A DNA stretch of 64,000 nucleotides from Laguncularia racemosa (lineage: Eukaryota; Streptophyta; Magnoliopsida; Myrtales; Combretaceae): contig JBBMOL010000081.1 in the NCBI GenBank assembly GCA_037954665.1, positions 3,022,313 through 3,086,312 on the forward strand, given 5' to 3'. A program made the translations under genes and the position numbers. Positions 39,801 through 50,400 of the stretch are shown here, in pieces (position 1 is the stretch's first letter; every line of letters starts with the position of its first letter). Under the pieces are notes generated by a model. The model was given only the letters and a program-made list of their open reading frames with translations. It made no database searches and was not told where the DNA came from.

Positions 39801-42800
39801 ATGGACTACACTCATGGAATAGATTGATATCACTCATCATATGATCTGATGCACCTAAGTCAATGATCCAAGAATTTGTTTGCTGCTTATTGACAACAAA
39901 GGCATTAAAACTTTTACCTTTATGTGCCAATAAACTAGTTCTAGCAGTGGAAGTATTTGTCTGTGTTGATGAGTTCTGTTGAAATAACTTTTGTAGCATC
40001 TTGAGTTGGTCTTTTGTGAAGGGACTAGTTTCTCCAGGTTTAGGATCAGCAGTGGAGGTGGCAGCAGCATTGGCTTGGCTTCCAAATCATGAAGGCTTCC
40101 AGTCCATAGGTTTTCCATGGATTTTCCAGCATGTCTCTCTAAGATGTCCTGGTTTGCGGCAGTGATTACACCCTGGCCTCCCCTTTCTTTGACGGTTGTC
40201 ACTGCTGCTGTTGTTAAGGAACCTCTGGGTTGCCAATGCAGATCCTTCAAAGGAAGATGTAGAAGTATTGGATCCCATCATAATCTTCCTCCTACTCTCT
40301 TCACGTCTAACTTCAACAAATGCCTCTCAAGGACTTGGGAGAGGCTTAATTCCCATTACTCTTCCTCTAACATCATTAAGATTCTTATTGAGGCCGAGAA
40401 GAAATTTGAAAGTTCGTTTTTGCTCTACAATTTTACGATATAGGGATGAGTCATCAGCGCACTTCCAGGTATAGACTTCAAACATGTCGAGTTGCTACCA
40501 AAAACGAGCTAAATTGTTGAAGTATTGGGTTACGGTGAGATCTCCTTGATGTAAATCATGTAGATTAGCTTCAACTTGAAACAATTCTACTGTATTTTCT
40601 GTGCTAGAATGTGTTTCTCTAGCAGCATCCCATATCTCCTTTGCGGCTCTGTATAGAAGAAAATTCTCTCTGATATCGTCGTTCATGGAATTAATCAACC
40701 ATGACATAACCATATGATTCTCAGCCTTCCAGCCTTTGAAATCGGGATCATCCTTCCTTGGATTTTTGACATCCCTAGTGAGATAGTCATCCTTACCCTT
40801 ACCACAAATAAACATCATTACAGACTATGACCATTGTAGATAATTTTGTCCATTGAGTTTGTGGCTAGTGATGAGAAAAGGGGTGGCTTTGGTTCCTCTA
40901 GGATGACCTCCGGTAGATGGCAGATTGGAGGTGACTTTCGATGTTGACGAGGAGAGTCTTTCTGTAGCCATACCGTATTTTGTCATGAAGAATTAGGTAT
41001 ACAAAGTTAACTCTAATACCATGTGGAATTTGAGATAAATTTTCTTCATATTTTTCATATAAGATAAGGTACATATATATACAAGTGTTCTACATTAGAA
41101 AAGTCACTAAATCTGGTAACAATACTACCTAATAGAGGAAAAACTCCACAAATTAAGGAATCCTGATTTGTATGACCAGATCAAATCCTTTATAGATATA
41201 TCTAAACTAGGAAACTAAATAAGATTGGAAATAAATAAATTAAATATGAAATCCTAATCTTGCAAGAATTTCCACAAACATAATATTTTAGTGCTCCATC
41301 AGGCCTGAAGACAAACCCTTCAAAAAGCCAACTTTTCTTTAGTGGTGTTGGAGTTTTCACACAAGCAGAAATTTGTAACTATGGGGTTCACAGCCATGAC
41401 CCTCCTTATACGCTACTTAGGGGTTCCACTCACTCCTATAAGATCTCCAAGTCCATGTGTATGGTCTTAGCAAATAGGGTTGGAGCAACAATTAACCACT
41501 GGACTTGTAACACTCTCTCACATGCAGGGTGCATACAATTGATTAAAAGCATTTTGTTCTCACTACAAGTCTATTGGTCATCTATCTTCATTCTCCCAAA
41601 AAGTGTAATCAATTTGCTTGACTCCAAATTTAAGTGGTTGAAGTGATGATGAGAAAGCTAAGGCAAGGGTGAGCTGGAGTGAAGTTTGCAAGCCTAAGAG
41701 TGAGGGCAGACTGGGTTTCCTAGATTAGGAGTTATGGAACAAAGTTTCCCAATTAAAACATACTTTAAACCTCCGATCATCAACTCCTTATGGCCAAGTA
41801 GGATTAAATCTAAAATATTAAGAGGCCAGAACCTTTGGCATATCAAGATTTCAAATGATGCTTCTTGGGCTTGTAGAATGATACTACAATCTAAATATCT
41901 TGCACTTCAGCTCATGAAATGGGTAGTAGGTAATGGTAATGCCATCTCTTTTTGTTATGACCCATGGCATCCAAGGGGCCCTTTAGTGGGTTGGCTTGGA
42001 GAGACAACTTCCATGGAGTTTGGTTGGCATAAGGTGACTAAATTATACTCAATCATGAATGGAGCTAACTAGGACTAGCTTGTTAGAGAAACTTGGAGGT
42101 GGATCAACTCAGGTCTCAGCAATTTGAAGCCAAACCTGTCCTCTTATGATAAGTCAGTATGGGAAGAATAAACCTTCAAAGGATCTCTCTATAAAAATGG
42201 CCTATGATCTTGCTAGAGAGAGTTCCCCAAAAGTTGACAGGTTTGCTACTGCTTGGAACAAATCTTCAATGCCTAAGCATGCTTTCATCCTATGGCTAAT
42301 CACTTAAGAGAGACTTTAGAACATGGACAAGTTGATGACTTGGGGTTTAATTCAATCTAATTGTCATTACCTCTATAACAAGGAAGAGGAAGCTCATGTC
42401 CACCTTTTTCTAAAGTGTGACTATCCTATGGAAGTTTTGAGAGGTATTGAGGTGTTCTTACACTGGCCTTTACAGGGGCCTTCAGCTTATAATTCCATTT
42501 CTTCCTTGCTTTCTTCATCAAGAAGGTGCCAAAGTGGGAAGCAAAAGGAAACTATAGCTGTCGTGTGCTACTATTTGTGGAAAGAGAGAGATGGTCACCG
42601 TGTTAGAGATTAGGCTCAGCCTGTTGACGCTTTATTTAAGGACCATTTTTTTGTGCCTTCTGTATTTTTATACACTCCCTATAGGTTTGTTTTCTAGGAA
42701 GCACCTTTAAGTTTTAAGAGTCATATTATCAATTTAGGCATCCTTTTGCTCTTTGATGATTATGTTGATCTTGTAGGCATCATGTGTGCTTCCTCTTTTG

Positions 42801-44453
42801 GCATCTATGTTTCACTATATAATGAAAAATAAAAAATATCTTATCTTACCCAAGAAAAATAAACATAATATTGTTTAAAAAAAATGTGTACATATATTTT
42901 CACAAAAGGAAACCCGAAGGTTTTAGTAGTTGCAAAGCACCTATTCAATTCAGCCCATATGTGCCAAGTACTGTAAGTCTAGCAGAGGTATACATATTCA
43001 AAAGACCTACTTATCTCCCATTGACCCAGCAATATCCATAAAATCAAGCTCTGTAATGCAAATACAAAAGCCTTTAATTACATAACAATAGTCCAATACC
43101 ACAATCCACTTCTTTTCCCCAGCAATCCCTATAGTTCCCCATTAAACAAAATACAAAGTGTAATTCCTTTAGTAAACTCAATAGCTCAAAGACAATTTTC
43201 AATGGATCACTGAAACCGCCTCCAGGAAAAGTTCAACCTTTTGCTTAGGTTTCTTCCCATAGACAAGTTTATGTCAGACCTCCAAACCAAGCTTCCAACC
43301 AGTGAGTCAGTGACCACAACTCTAAATGAGTATTACTTAAACTTTTCTGTAACAAACTATGTAAAGTACCACAACTCTAAAAGGAGTAGCACTTGACACT
43401 TTCTACCATGAACTATGTTGTATATAACCTATAGCATAACAAGTCCTTTTTTCACTGTGCTTGGATGGGTAGAAGTCGGCAGATCTAAGAAAATCAATGG
43501 AAATTGGAGAAAATAATGTGTTTGGTAATTTTAATAAGAGATGGAAATGAGATGAATCAGATGAACATGAGAGGAATCATTTCTATTCTACAGCCACTTT
43601 TATTTTTCTCCAAATTTGGTACGAAACTAAAGGAAATGAGTGGAAATAGAGCTACTTGTGAAACCTCAATGTATATCTTTTAAGGATAATTTTCATCCAA
43701 AAAAATCTTGAAGGATAATCTAGACCAAATATTATTTTGTTTCTCGTCTTTCCATTTCCTTAACCAAACATGAGAAACGGAAAATTTTCCACCCATTTTC
43801 GTTGTTCATATCCAAACAAGAGAAAAAATCATATTTTCTTTGTTTTCCTTTCCTTTCTATAGATTTCCTTCCATTTTCACCAGTGTTGAAAGTTGCCAAA
43901 CGCAGTTAGTGCTCGGTCTCCTGCAGCAAAACACATCTAAGTACAATTCAAGCAGTTTTACTTAAGCCTGTACATAGAATCAATGTGATGGATTGGCCAT
44001 GCATTATCGAGATAGGGCAAAACCCAAAGGCCCGACATCCTATATACAGAGTCTATGCTACAGGGAACAAGGAGGCAGATGCAAGGGTGGCAGGAGCAGA
44101 GGAGACTAAAGTGAGTGGAAGTTCGTTACGAATATGCCAACAAACTTGGTCCACATGGCAGTACAATCAGAAATATCTGAAGCAATAGTACCTTGAAGTA
44201 GCATGCTAACATTACACAGCAATTACCATTCATTAGAGCAAACTCTTCAACATTTCTTTTTGGCCAGGCACCTACAGTCCAGTGATGCTAATTTTGCAAA
44301 CAGCTTAAGCGATCTTAATACCCCAGATTGATGGAATCTGACCAGAAAATCAACTTATGTTCAATCTCAACTTATATAGTCTGACCTTATTTCTCAAATC
44401 ACCCTATTCCATCAATTAACACTAATATTATCCGTGTTCCTTAAGATTCAAGC

Positions 44454-44495
<42 letters not shown>

Positions 44496-47400
44496 TAACT
44501 CATAATTTATTAATCCAAAAAAGGTATACAACTATCAAAAGAACGGGTAAAATTATATCACGAATACATATAGGGAGGCAAAACCTCAAATCATAAAGGT
44601 AAATAAATTGATATAAGGAAAAACTCTTTCATGATACAAGGATAGTATAGGCTCTAATTTGATGGGCTAAAAAGCTCGAACTAGGGAGACTACTGCCTAG
44701 ATATACTTTGTTGCGGGTTCTCCATATACAGTAGACTGCAGCAGCTAAACCCGCCCTCCATGTGTAGAGGATAGGAGTTGAGGACTCGGCTATTGCAGTC
44801 AGTGAAGCTGTAGCACTTTGCCAATCTTTGAAAGAAGGCAGGCATTATAGGAGATGACAGACCAATTCCCATATCTGAGATGTATATCTACAGTTAAAGA
44901 CCTTGCTAATAGAGAAAGCAAGTTGCAAATGTAGCAATTCCCAAAGGGACTAGTTTGTCAAGAGTTGATAATTTACCCATCTAAGCCAACCATAATATAA
45001 AGGAGTGCCTAGATAGAGAAGTCCTGTTCCATATGACTTTGTGCTAAGGCACAATGGTACCTGGAGGGTTGAGGAAATTGTAGTCACTCCTGATAGTGTA
45101 ATCCCTAATGTAGAGTAGATCTAGCGGAGCCGATCAGATGTTGAGGTGTTTGGTTGGATGTGGGCTGAGATGTGAAAATCTGACCAGAATGGGTTGGCTA
45201 GTAATCGCCAAGTATTATTTTCCATCAAAGAACAAAGTTTAGTCATCAATGGGAAGCCTGACCTCCCGATCTCTCGTGTACTGTATATTGTATCCAATGG
45301 ACTTATTAGGAGCTAGTAGTCCGTTCACGGTGAGATGGACAAGCCGTCATTAGGTTCCCATTGAAAGTTTTTCCGGACCACACACCTTAATTTTAGCAAC
45401 TTCTTCCAAGACCAAGAGCAAATGGCTAGTGCATGTGATGACCAGAAGCTTCTACCATTCAATAGTGTAGAGTGCACCCAATCCGGCCATAAACTCCTGC
45501 GGCAATGTTTATAGAGGTGCCATATATGCTTTATTTGTATGGCTTAGTTCCAACGGTGGAGATTTGGGATTCCTAGTCACCCACATTTCACGAGTTTGCA
45601 TACTTCAGTCCACCTAAACTTAGCCTTAGAGTAAGTATTAGGTTTTCCAATCCACAAGAAATTCCTAAGGAGTTGATTGATTTTTGTGATTATAGCTTTA
45701 GGAAGTAGAAATACAAAGCTCCAAAAAACCTACATTGAAGAGATAATAGACTTGACTATCTATAGCTTGCCAGCACGAGAGAGAGATTTCGATGTCCAAG
45801 AGTTGATAGAAGCTAGGATACATTTCAAGAGGGCATCATAGTCTTCTTTCTTAAGCTTTGTAGAGAGAAGCGGAATGTCAAGGTAACGCACTGGGAGTTT
45901 GCTCTCCTGGAATTGAGTAATCCGCAGAATATTCTCCTTGGTCATTGTAGGGACATGGGAGAAAAATATGCTACTTTTGTTGTTGTTGGCTACCAAACCA
46001 GAGAGCAAGTGAAAGCATGGTTGTCAAAATCGCGATTTTACCTGAAATTGAATAGTATAAAATCGGTAAAATCGTATAAAATCATATAGAATCGGTAACT
46101 TGTAGAATCGTATATCTAAACGCATAATTATATCAAAAGTTTATACCTAAATGATTTTTCTTCCATTTTGATTATGAAAAACTTGATAAAATTGCAAACT
46201 CGTAGAATCGTACGATTGACTCGTGATTTTAACAACTATGAGTGAAAGTATTAAAAAGTATCCTTGATTAGCGAAATAGAGTCAACATCGCCTTTTGCAA
46301 AGATAAGAAGGCCATCTGCAAAACAAAGATAGGTTAGCCATTCAAGCTTACATCTCCAATGGAAGGAGAAGTTGGGATTGAGTGTGAGTCTCCGCAATAA
46401 CGTGGAAAGAACCTCCATGCCAATCACAAGTAGGTATGATGAAATGGGATCCTCTTGCCTTAGCCCTCTTTTACTAGCAAAATAACCCGTCAATTCTCCA
46501 TTAATGTTGATAGAGAATTTAAGGGTAGAGATGCACTATTCTATGAAAAGTGGGAAGAGAATTGCATGGCTTTAAGTACTTCCACTAAGAAATCCCATCT
46601 TACAAAGTCGTATGCCTTTTGAAGGTCCACTTTTAGTATACAAGGAGGAGCACCTTTTTGTGAGTGATATCCGAGATTCAAGCTAATTCAAATCCTCTAA
46701 CAATGACTTCATTCTAATAAATCTAAATTCATCTCCATTTCCAAGTAAAAACCTATATACATTGTTCACACACAGCTTTCTCCTCTAAAAATGATCAGAG
46801 TACTGCATCACTAATGCATTCAATTTATAACTGTAGAGTAAATGACACAAAATTGCATCTTCTTTTTTTTAACTTTTGGATAATCTAGGTGAACTTGGGG
46901 AGGAATTGGCCATTTAGGACCCATCTACCTTACCAAACTCCCAGGGGCTAGGACCCACCCACCAAACCCTAGCCCTAGGTCATCTTAAAAAAGAGCTTAG
47001 TGGGAGTCTTGCATGTGATGCTTTAAATGGGACACAAGGGAGATTCTTGCCACTAGTGGCAAATCGATCCTGGGTTCCAGCAAAACACACAACAAGCTGC
47101 ACCACTTACACTTAGTTCTAGTCATGGGGAATATTTGTATAAAATGGTTTGAGGGCCCATTAGAGTAAGAACCCACCGATCTCATAAATTTAGATAAGCA
47201 TTTTGATTAGGACTACAAATATTTATATTTGATATTTTCTATTTTATGCATTTAGGATTTATCCTTAGATTTATAGTATCTTATATGCAGCGATAGTAAT
47301 CTTTAATTTAGGAAAGAAAAGTAAGGGTTGAAAAGCTTATATAAATAGTTCACAACATCAATAAACAAGCAAGAACCATATTCTTATCTTAATAGTTTAG

Positions 47401-50400
47401 GAGTAGTCTACAAGTGTTTATGAGATTGGAGGTTCTCTCTAACAAGCCGTCAATACTAAGAGATCAGGGTTTCTCTTTGACAAGTCTTCAACCTTTTCAT
47501 ACAAATGTTACCGGTTATTAAATCCTGCTCCTGTAGCCATAACATTTTGGTATTGGTGCCAGTCATCATGGGAGATTCCAAAGAAGACTAGGTCAAAGCG
47601 TTTCTCCAAAAATAAGAGCAAGATTGATCGAGGTGGGAAAAGGAACAATAACTCTAGCCGCTAAACTTTCCAAGATAAGCAAACAGCTAGAAGCTGTGGA
47701 GATACAAATGGTGAAGCTCTACAGCCATTTGGGAGGAAATTGCATCAAAGGAGGCATGCAACCAAATCAAACCGCAAACACAAATGACCACCCAAAAAGT
47801 TGACATCCAGATGACCAAGCTACCACTTATTGTGTCTACTTTCACTGCCCAGCACAGAACAATCCAACACAAGCTGAGCCACCCATGAATAGCCACACTC
47901 ACAAGAGGGTAAACAACCACCATGATCCACACAAGCCCGGCCATCTTCTTCAGCATGAGTTATGACCAAAGCTCCATCCTAATGGAAGGTTTGAACAGCC
48001 TCATGTTCCTCACTGTACCAAGCTCAATTCTCCAACCTACCCATAGAATTTTCAATTTTTGCTTCCACAAATGCCTTGTAGTAAGCATCTCTTTTTGGTA
48101 AAGCAATTACTTGAGCTTGAGAACAAGCTTAATGCCTAGGACAGTGTAATTCTAGGAATACCTTAAGAATATCTCTATAATAGGAAAAGAATATCTTTGG
48201 AATAGGACAAATAAATACTATACTTGTTATTTTCTATTTTATGGATTTAAGAGATATTGTCAGACTTATATTAGCTTGACAGTTATCTATTCTTTAGGGA
48301 AAATAAGGATTTGCAAGCTTGTATAAATAAATGGCTCATAGCATAAATAAACAAGCAAAAAAATATTTCAAAAATTAGTCTTAGAAATTTTGCCGTCATC
48401 TGAAATAGTTTACGAGACTAGAGATTTCTCTATAACAAGCCTTCAATACAAAGAGATTAGAGGGTTCTCACTGATGAACCCTCAAACCTTTTTATACAAA
48501 TATCACCGGTGACCAAATCGTACTCATTGACCTGTAAAAATATATTCTGAACACTAGCCTGACAGGCTCGTAAAACATAATTAAAGATCCTGAAACATTA
48601 TCCATGGGCAAACCCATTGAGATGGTGTCTATGTATTGTCTTATAGGGCTATAATAATCCAAGCTTTTAAAACTTTGCGCTCTAAATATCTCTATCATGA
48701 TCAAGCACCATGCCTTCAGCTTCCTTGTATTTACATGTCATTAGCATCGTATTATGAGAGCTAGAAGCAAAGCAATCACTGCACAAGGGCTGATATGCTC
48801 TCACTAAGTAATAGTGACATCCATTAAAATAATGAAAGAAAAGGACACTAAATAATAGTGCTATCATAGACCGCTATACCAAAAAAAATGACAATACACA
48901 CTCAAAAAGCATAATCAAACTCTAGATATCTACTAGAAAGCAGATCTTCAAACATATAACAAATTATTTAAGAAGATTGCTACATTTGTTAAAAGAGCCA
49001 TGATCAAATACTTATTCAATCTCAGAAGACAGCTACTATGAAAAATATTTCATAGCCACCCACTCAAAACTCCGATGTCAATTATCAGAAAGGAAAAAAA
49101 CAAGAACTCCAATGTAACAGAAGCTCAGCAAGGACCACAAATAGTTAATAAAACTAATTCTCATCTAGACAAACTTAAATGAGAAGTGCACCCCTCATGA
49201 CATCTTGACTTTATCTTTTGCTTCTCATATCATATGGAAAATTTCTGATCTATTATTCTTTCTTTATATATCAAGAAAAGGTTAGAAACCCTGTAGAATC
49301 AGGAAGCATGTCTTCTCAAGAAGGTGCACAGCTATCCATGATCATATAAGATTAGCCAGCAACACAAAAGGAACTGAAAATTTAAGCCCCAAATAATGTA
49401 GTTGATGGGTAAGTTCATATATTACGAACCTAAAAAAGGAAAAGCGTATTTATACATGACAGAAAAAGGTTTTACAGCATATCTACTTACAGAATAGGCT
49501 AGGACAGCTTCCACCAACATGTCAACAGAGTCTTCACCAAGTGATTCCCCTGAATTTGAGACAGATGCTCTACATATCAAGATGTTGGTAGTAATGTCTT
49601 TCTAAGAGTGAAGATAATTGGAATATCAAAAATGCTTAATTGAGGAAGAAATTAAATTTTGGATATGGAATACATGGTATGACTGCATAACTTCATCTCA
49701 TTTTTCATAAATGAGATAAATACAGTGGATGTCATAAAACATTTTTACTCATGTTTAAATAGCTCATCTGCGTTTCAATGAGTCAAACAAAAGGGTCAGC
49801 GTTTTGGCAATGCTTCAAATGGTTGCTACCAATATAACAGCAACTTGAAAACAATATCATATATTCGAAGCATATACCAAGAAGCAACTAATTGTTTGTC
49901 TCAATTTCAGCATCAATAATGTATCTGAAACATACACCAAAACGCCAAACCTCTACTTAACTCTCTTTGAACGTTAATAATCTACTTGAAGATAACCATT
50001 AGCATTAGTCAACTCTAGTATACTTATCCCTTTAATTAATCTTTTCCATGCAAACTTCCTCGCTTAGTAAGTTTCAGCATTATTTCTTCCACAGGCATCC
50101 TTTTTCCCTCTCTTTTTTTTTTTTTTTTGGTAATAGACAACACAAGAGAATTTCATTTGAACATCCATACCCCTTTCATTAATCACTTTATCAACAAGAG
50201 ATGGGGCAAACCCCATTCCAATAACAATTGATCTCAAGTTGCTTCCTGATGAACTTGCAGCATCGCTCTGTCATGTGCCATTAGCGAGAAAATAAAAAAG
50301 TTAAAACGAAAAAAAAAAGAATTAGCAACAGTTATCCATGCATTTATGATCTTCAGGAGAAAATCAATTCAGAAGATGTAAAAAATGCACAGGAAATAAA

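Larger units (their letters stand above)
36244..41276 (-). mobile_element. Copia-3: youngest Ty1-copia LTR retrotransposon
   Basis: LTRs at 36244-36497 and 41022-41276 both run TGTGGAATTTGAG...TTTCCACA. They differ at only about nine positions by eye. AACAT at 36239-36243 and 41277-41281 is a perfect 5-bp target duplication. CTCTAATACCA, the antisense primer-binding site, adjoins the right LTR, and TTCCCCCTCAAG, the antisense polypurine tract, adjoins the left. The polyprotein runs Gag, protease, integrase, RT, RNase H on the minus strand and carries stops and frameshifts. It lies in intron 4 of the DRM3-like gene in sense orientation, within the target-site duplication of a LINE. Confidence 0.93.

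Noticed and set aside
47687..47956. 89-codon minus-strand hydrophobic open frame that looks like a membrane protein
   Set aside because: It falls in the interior of the TRIM-like element; hydrophobicity comes from antisense reading of a polar, CCA-rich stretch.
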